A DNA stretch of 64,000 nucleotides from Bdellovibrionaceae bacterium UBA6776 (GCA_002453155.1 DKGG01000011.1:45733-109732); one strand, 5' to 3'; shown: positions 48,269 to 57,140, counted from the first letter of the stretch. Translations and numbers: made by a program. Notes: generated by a model not told the origin, from the letters alone.

Positions 48269-48439
48269 ATGAGTCAAAAGAATTATTTGGAAGAAAATAA
48301 ACGAAAGCAAGAAGCCATCAAAAGAGAAAACGAATTTTTAAAAAAAGAAGTGATGGACAAGGGCGTGGACCGAGTTTCAACCGCTCAAAATATCCAATCC
48401 AATATGGAGAGATTGGTTGAGGATGGAGATTCAAAGTAA
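48269..48439 (+). CDS. Small 56-aa coiled-coil-like protein
   Basis: ATG 48269 follows a strong AAAGGAG site by six bases and opens 56 codons ending at 48437. The peptide is entirely polar and helical: ENKRKQEAIKRENEFLKKEV, then a short turn and a closing NIQSNMERLVEDGDSK. Located 23 bases after the hemerythrin gene, it is likely co-transcribed and might be a small adaptor to it (inference). It ends four bases from the convergent histidine kinase gene. No family recognised. Confidence 0.75.
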   Translation: MSQKNYLEENKRKQEAIKRENEFLKKEVMDKGVDRVSTAQNIQSNMERLVEDGDSK

Positions 48440-48443
48440 ATCT

Positions 48444-49820
48444 CTAAATCCAAGAAATTTGAAAACTGGGATGGGGTTCTTTTTCTAGAAAACGAATCAA
48501 TGCGCCTCTCTCAAGGAGGACTTCCCTAACGATACTTAACCCAAGCCCAAGATTTTTTTCTCTGGAGGAGAATTTTGTGTCGAACAATTGACTCCAATAA
48601 GCTTCGGGTATCGGCGGGCCCGAGTCTGAAAAGAGAAGATTGATCTGGTCTTTATTTTTTGAAACTTTCACGAAGATCTTTCGGTCTCCATCAAATTGTT
48701 CAAGTGCATTGATCGAATTTTGAACAAGATTGCCAAAGACGACGATGCCTTCCGAATGGGACAACCGCACAGCCAAATCTTCAGGACACTGAATTTGAAA
48801 TTGAATGCGATTTCGAGTCATTGAGAAGTGGTAAATCTCGAAAACCAGATTTAAAATTTTTAACAAATTGATATTTTGATTCGGATCGTAGGCTTTGTTG
48901 TCCAACTTCATTCGGTTGGTATAATGGCAAATCAACTCTGACATTCCATCTGTGATTTTTTCTGTCTTTGAATTTCGAAGGTTTGCAGGGATCTGATTTT
49001 TCAGTTCTAAAATCAACGATTTTAAATCATGGCGCAATTGTTGGGCGATTCTTCCCGCTTCGGAAAGGCGGGCCAATCGGGACACTTCATCCGAGAGATT
49101 TTGAATTTTATACCAATGCTCAGAGAACAAATAAATTTGAAAGCGATAACTTTCAAAGACAAAGCCCAGGTATCCCAAGGGAACCAAAAAGGAAAAGGTT
49201 GTCGAGCCGGTGCCCATCAAGTTGTCATTAAAAACAGTGGTCAACGTGGTCAAGATTCCCAAGGTCAATAAAGGCTCTTTCCTTCGCTCTTTGTACAGTC
49301 GCTGAAGAAAATAAAGGTTTCCACAAAGAGCAAATGATCCAGAAGCGGCAAGGATCAGTCCGCCTTGAGGCTTTAGATTCCGCATTCCAAAAAAGGAAGC
49401 CATTTTCGGATTGGGATGAATCTGAGGGGTCAGCTCATAGAGCAGAGATACATTATCCAACAGAAGGGGCAGAAAGTAGATGAAGGTTCCAAAGAAAAAA
49501 AAGAACAGGATGACAGATGTGAAGAACCTGGTGATTCGATTTTCCCAGTTCAATATTTTTGAGATCGTTTTGAAGTAGAGATAAACAGATCCAGACCCAC
49601 AGAGAAAGGCCACAGGCATTCCCATTTTGAGTTTCCACGCCGAAGGCTCACCGGTGCTGACCCATAATGCAATGTAACAATAAAATGCGTTGAGCAGAGA
49701 AAGGATGGCATTGGTTAAGGCGAGGGGAATGCGTGACTTGAACCAAATTCCCAAGGCAAAAGCAAAAAACAGAAGGTAGATTCCACTCACTGTGGTTGTG
49801 AATATGGCCCAAATATCCAT
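48444..49820 (-). CDS. Integral-membrane sensor histidine kinase
   Basis: 458 aa. Residues 1-220 carry about seven membrane helices with almost no periplasmic loops. A short helical linker leads to a possible phospho-acceptor in RHDLKSL (about 265). The C-terminal ATPase has the N box NLVQNSINAL (about 367), the G1 motif FSDSGPP (about 405) and the G2 motif GLGLSIVREV (about 430). An HATPase-type two-component kinase sensing membrane state. The response regulator gene is divergent, 52 bases away. Confidence 0.88.
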   Translation of the reverse strand: MDIWAIFTTTVSGIYLLFFAFALGIWFKSRIPLALTNAILSLLNAFYCYIALWVSTGEPSAWKLKMGMPVAFLCGSGSVYLYFKTISKILNWENRITRFFTSVILFFFFFGTFIYFLPLLLDNVSLLYELTPQIHPNPKMASFFGMRNLKPQGGLILAASGSFALCGNLYFLQRLYKERRKEPLLTLGILTTLTTVFNDNLMGTGSTTFSFLVPLGYLGFVFESYRFQIYLFSEHWYKIQNLSDEVSRLARLSEAGRIAQQLRHDLKSLILELKNQIPANLRNSKTEKITDGMSELICHYTNRMKLDNKAYDPNQNINLLKILNLVFEIYHFSMTRNRIQFQIQCPEDLAVRLSHSEGIVVFGNLVQNSINALEQFDGDRKIFVKVSKNKDQINLLFSDSGPPIPEAYWSQLFDTKFSSREKNLGLGLSIVREVLLERGALIRFLEKEPHPSFQISWI

Positions 49821-49872
49821 TGGCTTGATTCTTTAATTGTTCCTTAGTTTAAAATTCGGTAGCTTCATTGTT

Positions 49873-50577
49873 ATGGATAAAATCTTATTTGTTGATGATA
49901 ACCTTCAATATGTTTCAGATTTTGCGCAGCGCCACCGGGTGGCTTTTGATGTCCATGGCATCAACGCATCGAAACTCTTAAAAGGTCAACACCAAGTCAG
50001 CTTTGACAGCTATGATGCCATTTTGGTGGACCTTTTGATGCCAGAGATTGATGGTTTGAGTCTTTGGAAAGATCTCAGAGAAAACTCAAAAGATGTGCCC
50101 CTTGGCTTTTTGATCTCTGTCAATTACGAGCCTAAGTACAGAGAGATGGCGTTCAAGCTGGGGATGGAAGATTATCTTCACAAAGAAATGTCTGACGAAG
50201 AAATTTACTTGAGAATTCGAAATCGCATTCAGTCTCGTCGAGAAGCAAAGAGTGGTCATGGATCGCCCCGCCAGTTCAAAAACATGGAATTTTCACCCAA
50301 TGATTTTACCTGCACCATTGAGGGCGAACGTATTGGATTGACCAAGACGGAATTTCGAATTTTGCAAGAGGTGCTTTGTTCCCCAGGGGGAAGAATCCAT
50401 CGAGCCGAGCTGATGGAAAAAGTGTGGTCCAATCGCTCCGTTGTAAAACAGACTTTGAATACCCACGTATTTAATATCAATGGAAAATTAATTTTGTGGA
50501 AAGACCAACTGATTGTAGATAAATCTGAATTTGTATGTACCAAACCCAGAACTCAAAAAACTCATTACATGAGTTAA
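49873..50577 (+). CDS. OmpR-type response regulator
   Basis: 234 aa from ATG 49873. Receiver domain with the acidic pocket (FVDDN, residues 6-10), phospho-acceptor Asp 53 in AILVDLLMPEIDG and a Lys near residue 100. The C-terminal winged helix (about 150-225) has LTKTEFRILQEVLCSPGG and the recognition segment VVKQTLNTHVFNING. It is divergent from the histidine kinase, so it is probably that protein's partner. Confidence 0.92.
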   Translation: MDKILFVDDNLQYVSDFAQRHRVAFDVHGINASKLLKGQHQVSFDSYDAILVDLLMPEIDGLSLWKDLRENSKDVPLGFLISVNYEPKYREMAFKLGMEDYLHKEMSDEEIYLRIRNRIQSRREAKSGHGSPRQFKNMEFSPNDFTCTIEGERIGLTKTEFRILQEVLCSPGGRIHRAELMEKVWSNRSVVKQTLNTHVFNINGKLILWKDQLIVDKSEFVCTKPRTQKTHYMS

Positions 50578-50591
50578 GAAAGGAAGTTCCC

Positions 50592-50882
50592 ATGAAATTC
50601 ATCCAAATTTTTGTTCTATTGGCGAGTGTTGTCGCTTTTAGTTCTCCTGCCTTTTCAAAAGGTAAAGAAATGAAAGCACCCACAAAAGAACAGCGTGCTC
50701 AAATGGCGACCAACATGGAGAACATGGCAAAATGTCTTCGTTCTGACAAAGACATGAAAGACTGTCGCAAAGAAATGATGGACAATTGTAAGGCTCATCC
50801 GGATCAGTGTCCGATGATGAAGAAGATGCACAAGCATCATATGAAGATGAAAAACATGAAAGACGATTCGGGCGAAGAATAG
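50592..50882 (+). CDS. Small secreted Met/His/Lys-rich protein
   Basis: 96 aa from ATG 50592 (AAGGAAG upstream). Signal peptide MKFIQIFVLLASVVAFSSPAFS. The mature part is a short helix with three Cys (KCLRSD, KDCRKEM, NCKAHPDQC) and a tail dense in Met, His and Lys (MMKKMHKHHMKMKNMKDD) that looks like a metal-binding segment, copper or nickel by composition. Only 14 bases after the response regulator stop and eight before the DoxX gene. Confidence 0.78.
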   Translation: MKFIQIFVLLASVVAFSSPAFSKGKEMKAPTKEQRAQMATNMENMAKCLRSDKDMKDCRKEMMDNCKAHPDQCPMMKKMHKHHMKMKNMKDDSGEE

Positions 50883-50889
50883 GTGATTT

Positions 50890-51312
50890 GTGATTCATAA
50901 ATTTTTTGCAACCAAATCTTTCGGGACCTGTGGAGACACAGGTCTTCTTTTCGTCCGACTCGTAATGGGTCTGGCTTTTATCTTTCATGGATGGGGAAAG
51001 ATTCAAAATCCGATGGGATGGATGGGACCTGAAGCTACGGTTCCTGGATTCTTTCAACTTTTAGCCGCAGTCTCTGAATTTGGGGGCGGAATCGCTCTTA
51101 TTCTAGGACTTTTGACGGCACTTGCTTCATTGGGTCTCGCTTTCACCATGGCCTTTGCGGTTTACTTGCATGCAATGGTTATTGGGGATCCTTTTGTAAG
51201 TACAGGTGGTGGCTCCTATGAATTGGCCAGTTTGTATTTGGCACTTTCTCTGATGTTTATTTTTATGGGTCCCGGAGGATTTTCCGTGGATCGCAAGATT
51301 TTTAAAGCTTGA
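50890..51312 (+). CDS. DoxX-family membrane protein
   Basis: 140 aa with four helices. The family motif GLAFIFHGWGKIQNPMGW (about 31-48) and the helix pattern that follows match DoxX. Start is GTG at 50890 with AGGTG close upstream. DoxX proteins are linked to thiol or quinone redox, often with small metal-handling partners. The next gene overlaps its stop as TTGA. Confidence 0.9.
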   Translation: MIHKFFATKSFGTCGDTGLLFVRLVMGLAFIFHGWGKIQNPMGWMGPEATVPGFFQLLAAVSEFGGGIALILGLLTALASLGLAFTMAFAVYLHAMVIGDPFVSTGGGSYELASLYLALSLMFIFMGPGGFSVDRKIFKA

Positions 51313-51536
51313 AAAAAGTTAAGGTTCAAGTAAAGCCCAACTCCAAACATGAATCTGTGGAGTTGGGTCCTTCCGGCGAATATCTGGTTCGTGTCAATGC
51401 TCCACCGGTTGAGGGGAAGGCCAATGAAAGGGTTCAAGCCCTTTTGGCCAAACACTTCGGGGTTGCCAAATCCCGAGTGAGATTAAAAACAGGTGGAAAA
51501 AGCAAACTAAAAATTTTTGAAATAGACTTGGAATAA
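51309..51536 (+). CDS. DUF167-family protein (YggU)
   Basis: 75 aa, the usual DUF167 length. Opens KVKVQVKPNSKHESVE and has the core VNAPPVEGKANERVQALLA and the closing KSRVRLKTGGKSKLKIFEI. Start is TTG at 51309 in a four-base overlap with doxX. Conserved cytoplasmic protein of unknown function. A bidirectional terminator follows. Confidence 0.9.
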   Translation: MKKVKVQVKPNSKHESVELGPSGEYLVRVNAPPVEGKANERVQALLAKHFGVAKSRVRLKTGGKSKLKIFEIDLE

Positions 51537-51566
51537 AAAAAGGAGCTCGAAAGCTCCTTTTTTTAG
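51534..51566. terminator. Bidirectional terminator
   Basis: AGGAGCT pairs with AGCTCCT around CGAA (51541-51558), flanked by an A-run before and a T-run after, so it can act on both strands. It separates the DUF167 gene from the convergent secreted-protein gene. Confidence 0.9.
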
Positions 51567-51586
51567 ATTTCTTAGAAGTGCCAGAA

Positions 51587-52159
51587 TTAGTTTCTGTGGA
51601 AAGCTGTGCACTCGATAGTGATTTCGCCCATGGGACCAGGAGCCACTTGCTTCAACATTCCAGACATTGGAACAACAAGTGGGTTTGCCCAAATGTTGAT
51701 GTCTTCAGATTTTCCTTGCTCACGAGCAACAACGTGCATGCTGTCGAAGGTTCCAGCAGGAACTGTCACCTGCTCTTGGTTGGTAGAGATCACTTCAATG
51801 TTTTGATCAGGTACTTGTTCTTCTTTTCCGTTTACGATCATTTTTTTGATGGCGCCAGTTTCAGCGTCGATCAAGGTTTTGATTTCTTGCTTTCCAGCAA
51901 AACCAAGATCCACATTTTGGTGCATCCAGATGCCATCAGCGCCAACTGAAGCAACAACCATTTCCATGGTTCCTTGGATAAAGCCCATGTTCACGTTGTA
52001 GTTTGCAGAATCTCCAACTTGCCAAGTGAGTCTTTCAACACCCACAGACGATTGAAGCGCTTGAAGTTGAATGTTGGAAACAACATCAACAATTGAAGAG
52101 CTGGCAGCAGCATTTACTGAGAACGCGAGTACGAGTCCCGCAAAGATAGACTTAAGCAT
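51587..52159 (-). CDS. Secreted protein, DUF3108-like in character
   Basis: 190 aa, signal peptide MLKSIFAGLVLAFSVNAAAS. A beta-rich mature domain with motifs such as WQVGDSANYNVN (about 45-56), QEIKTLIDAETGAIKKMIVNGKEE and VPAGTFDSMHVVARE (about 132-146). The character resembles DUF3108 lipid-binding proteins, but the resemblance is weak. AGGAG precedes the start on the minus strand. Likely periplasmic. Confidence 0.78.
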   Translation of the reverse strand: MLKSIFAGLVLAFSVNAAASSSIVDVVSNIQLQALQSSVGVERLTWQVGDSANYNVNMGFIQGTMEMVVASVGADGIWMHQNVDLGFAGKQEIKTLIDAETGAIKKMIVNGKEEQVPDQNIEVISTNQEQVTVPAGTFDSMHVVAREQGKSEDINIWANPLVVPMSGMLKQVAPGPMGEITIECTAFHRN

Positions 52160-52245
52160 AATTCCTCCTTGAAATATTGACTAAGTCTCATCAGATCACT
52201 TTTTGTTTCAGTGTCAAGCGGGATCGTTTTGTTGGAAGGGGAGCT

Positions 52246-52554
52246 TTAGGCTGCGATTTTTTGACTTCCAGTGGGTGCCGGTTGAAGAATGCCACGCTCT
52301 TTAAGGATTTTTTCGCAATCCTTCCAAAACTTTTCTTTGAGCAAAGATTCTTTGTTCGTCATTCGCACTTTTGGAAAGGATTGATTTTCGAAGTGTTCCG
52401 CAAAGTCTTCGGCAGTGCAGGTTTTCGCAACTTTTAGAAGGAGTGAGCAGTGGGCCTCTGAAAACAGATTTTGATCGATTAAGGTCTTTCGAATTCCCTT
52501 TTCGGGGGTGTGTGCCAAAAATTCATGAAGTCCAACCAGATCATATTGAGACAT
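52246..52554 (-). CDS. Small hypothetical protein
   Basis: 102 aa, well-supported start (AAAGGAG five bases before ATG on the minus strand). Helical and charged with two Cys (LFSEAHCSLLL and VAKTCTAEDFAEHF). No signal peptide or motif recognised. It stands alone between two other transcripts. Confidence 0.65.
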   Translation of the reverse strand: MSQYDLVGLHEFLAHTPEKGIRKTLIDQNLFSEAHCSLLLKVAKTCTAEDFAEHFENQSFPKVRMTNKESLLKEKFWKDCEKILKERGILQPAPTGSQKIAA

Positions 52555-52655
52555 TTAAACTCCTTTGAAAATAACAGCGTACCTTGAACTTTTCGGAGCT
52601 CAGTGGCAGGACTTTAGTCGTATTTCGAATTTAAATTTCCATAGGGAGATGGCCG

Positions 52656-53963
52656 ATGTATTCTTTGCGAATGAATAGAAAACAATACAAGTGGCTTTTA
52701 CTTTTTGCTCTTATTTTAACTCCATTTTTTGTGGGGTTTGGCTATTACGCGACTTCTCCAAATTTTGAAACGCAATCTTCTCAGAATGAGGCGACCGATG
52801 CCGTTGCCGAGAAGCCTGTTATCGAAGAGGTCTATCCTAACAAGGTAAAGCCTGGTTCCAGTCTGTACACCACACTTACAGAGCTTGGAGTGGATGGTGT
52901 GACCATCTCTCAGTTGGTGGAAGCTGCAAAACCTCTTTCAGATTTGTCGCGCTTGCGCCCAGGAGTGGCCTTTCAGCTGCAATTTTCCGAAGGTGAAAAT
53001 CCATCCCTTGAACAAATCAAGTTCAAGTTCAGTTCTTTAGACATTTTAAAGCTTTCAAAATCAGAAGCCGGTGAATGGAAAGCCACTCAAGTGGACGTTC
53101 CTGTGGAAACCGTGGTTGCCACTTATAAAGGAATGGTTTCTTCTAGTCTTTGGGAGTCCGCCATCGAAGCAGATATGGATCCCAATTTGACCGCGGACCT
53201 CGCCGAAATCTTTGCATGGCAAATTGATTTTGCCCGTGAAGTTCGAGTCAACGATAGATGGCGCCTTTCGGTGGAACGCCGAATGGTTCATGGAAAACCC
53301 GTTGGCTGGGGAAAAATTCTTGCAGCCGAGTACGTTAATGCGGGTGAAACTTACCGTGCGGTTCTCTTTCAGGAGAATGGCGAAGACATTGGTTACTTTG
53401 CTCCAGATGGAAGTTCCTTGAAGCGCATTTTCTTAAAAAGTCCCATCAAATATGGACGAATCTCTTCAAGGTTTAGCCGACGAAGATTTCATCCCATTTT
53501 AAAGGTCAATCGTCCGCATCTTGGAGTGGACTACGCTGCAGCTCGCGGAACACCGGTTCGCGCCGTCGGAGATGGAGAAATCACTTATGCCGCTCGACGT
53601 GGCGGCGGTGGAAACACCGTGATGATTCGACACAATTCCGTTTACAAAACCGCCTACAAACATTTGAGTGGTTTTGGAAAAGGCATTCGTCGCGGAAAGA
53701 AAGTGAAGCAAGGTCAAATTATCGGCTATGTGGGTTCCACGGGTCTTTCCACAGGGCCTCATCTGCATTTTGAATTTTACAGATCGGGACGGTTTGTAGA
53801 TCCTTTGGGGCAAACTTTTCCTTCAGCAGATCCAGTGCCTGCAGGAAAAATGGCACTGTTTAAAAGTCAGTTGCCTCAGATGGTGGCCTCACTTCCTCAA
53901 TGGCCAGACATGAGTCTTTCCATGAGAGAGCCTCGCGAAGAGGAAAAGTCTAAAGGTCTTTAG
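52656..53963 (+). CDS. M23 peptidoglycan endopeptidase (MepM-like)
   Basis: 435 aa. An N-terminal membrane anchor (about 17-34), an OapA/LysM-like middle part (about 60-245), then a LytM-type M23 domain (about 285-385). Zinc ligands can be assigned: His in NRPHLGVDYAA with the Asp, and His in TGPHLHFEF. The order anchor, helper domain and M23 resembles MepM, which cleaves peptidoglycan cross-links and helps envelope growth. In a predatory organism such enzymes may also act on prey wall, but nothing in this copy is specific to that. Confidence 0.92.
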   Translation: MYSLRMNRKQYKWLLLFALILTPFFVGFGYYATSPNFETQSSQNEATDAVAEKPVIEEVYPNKVKPGSSLYTTLTELGVDGVTISQLVEAAKPLSDLSRLRPGVAFQLQFSEGENPSLEQIKFKFSSLDILKLSKSEAGEWKATQVDVPVETVVATYKGMVSSSLWESAIEADMDPNLTADLAEIFAWQIDFAREVRVNDRWRLSVERRMVHGKPVGWGKILAAEYVNAGETYRAVLFQENGEDIGYFAPDGSSLKRIFLKSPIKYGRISSRFSRRRFHPILKVNRPHLGVDYAAARGTPVRAVGDGEITYAARRGGGGNTVMIRHNSVYKTAYKHLSGFGKGIRRGKKVKQGQIIGYVGSTGLSTGPHLHFEFYRSGRFVDPLGQTFPSADPVPAGKMALFKSQLPQMVASLPQWPDMSLSMREPREEEKSKGL

Positions 53964-54321
53964 AGAGTTTATTGTATTTTTTGTTGCTGCCGCGACTCAG
54001 ATCTACTGGGTATTTTTTCCCATTCTCATCAATCTTTTTTAAAAGCGCGGCTTTCAAGTCCACATCAAATCTTTGAGAAAATCTCAAAATAAAAAAGAAA
54101 CAATCTGCCAACTCGGATTCAACCTGGGATCTTTCTTTTGGTTCTTTAAGAAGTTCCAAAGATTCCTTTTCGGATTGAAATCGAAAATGCTCTAAAAGTT
54201 CCGCGGCTTCTGTAATCAATCCAATGGCAAGATCTTTGGGACCGTGAAAGGGATCCCAATCACGGTCTTCGCAGAATTTCTGAACCTGAATTTTTAAATC
54301 TTCCAGATCAGAGTTTTTCAT
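53950..54321 (-). CDS. MazG-like nucleotide pyrophosphohydrolase
   Basis: 123 aa from ATG 54321 (a GTG at 54339 is the alternative; both sites are weak). The all-helical MazG/RS21-C6 fold is shown by CEDRDWDPFHGPKDLA (about 13-28) and the metal-binding acids ITEAAELLEHF and ESELADCFFFIL. Such enzymes clean up non-canonical dNTPs. It overlaps the M23 gene by 14 bases (convergent) and the nitroreductase gene by about 14 bases (same strand), so coupled translation is likely. Confidence 0.85.
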   Translation of the reverse strand: MKNSDLEDLKIQVQKFCEDRDWDPFHGPKDLAIGLITEAAELLEHFRFQSEKESLELLKEPKERSQVESELADCFFFILRFSQRFDVDLKAALLKKIDENGKKYPVDLSRGSNKKYNKLSKDL

Positions 54322-54886
54322 AGAGTTTAAAAACTTCACTCAAAGGTTTTCGAGAATTGGGTGTTTCCATGGATTGCAAATCCTCAGGCAGTGCTTTTGG
54401 ATCTCCGGCTTTGCCAATGGCGAAGGCCATAATCACAGATTCCTCTTTTTTATCGATTTTCAAAAAGCTTTCAACTTTGTCATGAACGATACCACCCATG
54501 CCATGGGTGTACAGATCCATCATGCGCGCTTGGAGGGTGAAAGACATCCACGCGGCCCCACAGTCAAATTTGAAAACCACATTCTCGGCATGATTTTTTG
54601 AAAAATATTTTTTTCCAGAGAGGTATCCTAATACCGGTGCCGTTTTTGCCCAAGCCTGGTTTGCTTCAACCAGCCCATCTAGAAAAGTGTCGTAGGCGGG
54701 AGTTCCCTTTTTTGCCAGATGTAAGGTCCAAGGTTGCTCGTTAAAGCTGGAGGGTGCCCATCGAGCAGCTTCCATTAGAATTTTGAGGTCGTTATCTGAA
54801 ATTTCATAATGAGGATCAAAAGAGCGAGGAGACCATCGCTCCACAAAAAGAGAATGAACGTCGGTTTCAGGTTGTCTTGAAATCAT
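54308..54886 (-). CDS. Nitroreductase-family flavoprotein
   Basis: 192 aa with the FMN-binding layout: RWSPRSFDPHYEISD (about 17-31), AARWAPSSFNEQPW (about 42-55) and GGIVHDKVESFL, then KAGDPKALPEDLQS near the C-terminus. Family members reduce nitro-compounds or quinones with NAD(P)H. AGGAG precedes the start. Likely first gene of an operon with the MazG-like gene. Confidence 0.9.
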   Translation of the reverse strand: MISRQPETDVHSLFVERWSPRSFDPHYEISDNDLKILMEAARWAPSSFNEQPWTLHLAKKGTPAYDTFLDGLVEANQAWAKTAPVLGYLSGKKYFSKNHAENVVFKFDCGAAWMSFTLQARMMDLYTHGMGGIVHDKVESFLKIDKKEESVIMAFAIGKAGDPKALPEDLQSMETPNSRKPLSEVFKLYEKL

Positions 54887-54894
54887 TTTTCCTC

Positions 54895-54936
54895 CTTTTT
54901 AAAAAACAAAAGAGGGTCATTGGACCCTCTTTTGTT
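54895..54936 (-). terminator. Rho-independent terminator (minus strand)
   Basis: CAAAAGAGGGTC (54907-54918) pairs with GACCCTCTTTTG (54923-54934) around ATTG, 12 bp perfect, followed on the minus strand by TTTTTTAA. It ends the small acidic lipoprotein transcript. Confidence 0.9.
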
Positions 54937-54965
54937 TGAACTTTCAATTCGACAAATCGAAAAGA

Positions 54966-55196
54966 CTATTCTGTTGCGTCGTCAGCAGCGTCTTCTACTG
55001 CATCGCCAGCATCTTCAACAGTGTCTGCAGCTTTGTCAGCAGCGTCTTCCATTGAATCATGAGCGTCGTCCATCACTTCTTCAGTTTTGTCGCCCATGTT
55101 TTCAACTGCGTCGTCAGAATCGTTTTCTTTGCAAGCAGTCAAAGAAAGTGCAGATGCGAACAATGCAGAAAGGGCTAAAATTTTAAAGAGTTTCAT
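54966..55196 (-). CDS. Small acidic Ala/Asp-rich lipoprotein
   Basis: 76 aa. Lipoprotein signal ending LTAC (about residue 22), then a strongly acidic, Ala- and Asp-rich chain with short repeats such as DAADKAADTVEDAGDAVEDA (about 54-73). It probably forms a charged helix in the periplasm or at the outer membrane. Resembles small stress-type lipoproteins; no defined family. Strong AAGGAG site and terminator bracket it. Confidence 0.8.
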   Translation of the reverse strand: MKLFKILALSALFASALSLTACKENDSDDAVENMGDKTEEVMDDAHDSMEDAADKAADTVEDAGDAVEDAADDATE

Positions 55197-55531
55197 ATCT
55201 TCTCCTTTAGAACATTTGGTGGTTGTTTACTCTTTCCTCGATCCGAACTGATCTCTTAACTTAGACAATAGTGCAAGTGGAATTGTGAAGCCCTCGCAGG
55301 ATGGCAGGGGCGCCTTTGGCAGTTTGAAAAAGAGTAAAATCGGAAAGAGTGAAAAAAAATAAGTAAAATCAATTATTTACGTGAACGCGCCCATTCCTTG
55401 AGTTTTCTTCGAAATTCCATTTTGGCGAATATGAAGAAATCTAAACATGGGGAAAACCCTTGTTTCAAGAATCCCACAGCAACTTTTCATACCCTCTAGG
55501 AGTTTTAAACCACAACCGAAAGGGGATTTTC
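55197..55531. other. 335-base intergenic region, no gene seen
   Basis: Divergent spacer between the acidic lipoprotein (minus) and the PfpI-like gene (plus). It must hold both promoters. A small inverted repeat GTAAA-ATCAATTA-TTTAC (about 55362-55379) is the only structure I noticed. A long in-frame extension upstream of the PfpI gene exists from 55460 but lacks a ribosome site. Confidence 0.6.
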
Positions 55532-56137
55532 ATGAAAAATTCAATCACAGGCAAAAGAGTCGCAATTTTGGTCGACAATGGCTTTGAGCATTCCGAATTT
55601 ATGGAGCCTATGAAGGCCATCAAAGAGGCCGGGGGAGAAGCGGTCATTGTTTCGCCCAAAGAAAAAGTAAAATCTTGGAAGTCGGGAAATTGGGGCGAGG
55701 AGTTTACAGTAGATCTTCAATTGAAAGAAGCTAAGGCGGAGGATTTTGACGGTCTGGTGCTTCCCGGTGGAGTGATCAATCCGGATCTTTTAAGAATCAA
55801 TGAAGACGCTTTAGAATTTGTGCGAGGCTTTTTTGGTGAGGAAGCGCAAAAGCCGGTGGCTGCCATTTGCCACGGCCCATGGACATTGATCAACGCAGGT
55901 CTGGTGAAAGATCGAAAAATGACTTCTTATGAATCCATCAAAATGGATTTGATGAATGCCGGTGCCAAATGGGTGGATGAAAAAGTGGTCGTGGACAAAG
56001 GGTTGATTACCAGTCGCAACCCGGATGATCTTCCAGCTTTTTGTTCCAAAGTGATCGAAGAGATTCGCGAAGGACGTCATCGCGTGGAAACTCACAAAAC
56101 CAAAGAGATTCCGGCAAACGCTCATCCCAAATCTTAA
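55532..56137 (+). CDS. DJ-1/PfpI-family protein (YhbO-like)
   Basis: 201 aa from ATG 55532 (AAAGGGG six bases upstream). The class I glutamine-amidotransferase fold with the nucleophile elbow AAICHGPWTL (Cys about 114) and the preceding glutamate loop FEHSEFMEP (about 17). The order and YESIKMDLMNAGAKW match the PfpI/YhbO group, linked to deglycase or stress protection. It ends four bases inside the convergent barrel gene. Confidence 0.9.
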   Translation: MKNSITGKRVAILVDNGFEHSEFMEPMKAIKEAGGEAVIVSPKEKVKSWKSGNWGEEFTVDLQLKEAKAEDFDGLVLPGGVINPDLLRINEDALEFVRGFFGEEAQKPVAAICHGPWTLINAGLVKDRKMTSYESIKMDLMNAGAKWVDEKVVVDKGLITSRNPDDLPAFCSKVIEEIREGRHRVETHKTKEIPANAHPKS

Positions 56138-57114
56138 AAGATTAAATCCAAATCAAGGGTCACTCCCACGTGACCCTTGAAATTGTCCAGCTTACTGAAA
56201 CGCGAATAGGGGTTCAAAGAGTAGTGAATGATCTTTCGGTAGGGCTGATGACTAAATCCAAAAGAAACCGTCATATCTTCTAAGTGAAAAGATTCTCGAT
56301 TGGTGGAGTAAAAAGAAACTGCGGGTCCCATTTGTGAGTTCTTGGTCACCGCGGTTCCAACCGAAAAACCGTGGGTTGTCGTAAAGAGATTTTTTGCATC
56401 TTGATATTGTTCCTCAGAAAAAAGATTGATGCTGTAGCGAGTGTCTGTGGAAAGTTCCATGTTGATCGAAACAAACTGACCAGTTCCTTGTTCGGAATCC
56501 GCAAAGAGTTCCAACTTAGGTCTCAGTCGATAGGGCTTTGCATCTGCGGTGCTTTCAAACATCAAAGAGTACCGGGTTTGCAATGGATCTTTCAGTTCCA
56601 ATCGAGGGCGAAATGTGGTGCGAATCCGTCCCAATTCCTGAAGGAGGGCAAGTCCCGCTCCATAGTTTCTTTGACGAGGTTGTGTTCTTTGTTGTGTGCT
56701 TCTAACTCCTCGAGATTCTTCCACTTCATCATAGCTGGTAAAGGTCAGCGCCCACTTTTCTTCCATATTCGGAAGGCGCAGATCCAAATTGAAGTTGAAG
56801 GAAGAGTCTGTATTTCCCCCCTCCTCATAGCGAGTAAAGTAGTTGATTTTCACTGCGGTCTTATTTTTTTTATCCGTAAAACGTTTGTCCGAAAGATAAA
56901 CGTCCAATTTGTCGGCCCAATGGTCCAATTTTTCAGAAAGATAACGATTAAAATCTATCAGATTAGATTCGACAGAATCCGGGGTTTCAGCGCTTTCTTT
57001 GTCATCGTCGGCATAACTCAGCGGCGTAGCCAATTGAAAAACAAAAAGCATGCTGAAGGCATAAATAAAAAAAAGATTTCTATGCTTCCATAGAAATCTA
57101 CCTGACTTCGTCAT
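56134..57114 (-). CDS. Secreted protein, probable outer-membrane beta-barrel
   Basis: 326 aa with a signal peptide (FFIYAFSMLFVFQLATPLSYA, cleavage before DDDKES). An acidic linker is followed by repeated amphipathic strands (RTTFRPRLEL, YRLRPKLELF, SVSINMELS-like patterns) ending LDLDLIF, which fits a large barrel. Function unknown. Its start is 26 bases from a divergent, also barrel-like gene. Confidence 0.7.
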   Translation of the reverse strand: MTKSGRFLWKHRNLFFIYAFSMLFVFQLATPLSYADDDKESAETPDSVESNLIDFNRYLSEKLDHWADKLDVYLSDKRFTDKKNKTAVKINYFTRYEEGGNTDSSFNFNLDLRLPNMEEKWALTFTSYDEVEESRGVRSTQQRTQPRQRNYGAGLALLQELGRIRTTFRPRLELKDPLQTRYSLMFESTADAKPYRLRPKLELFADSEQGTGQFVSINMELSTDTRYSINLFSEEQYQDAKNLFTTTHGFSVGTAVTKNSQMGPAVSFYSTNRESFHLEDMTVSFGFSHQPYRKIIHYSLNPYSRFSKLDNFKGHVGVTLDLDLIF

Positions 57115-57140
57115 ATGTCTTGATTTAACCTTTTTGAATC

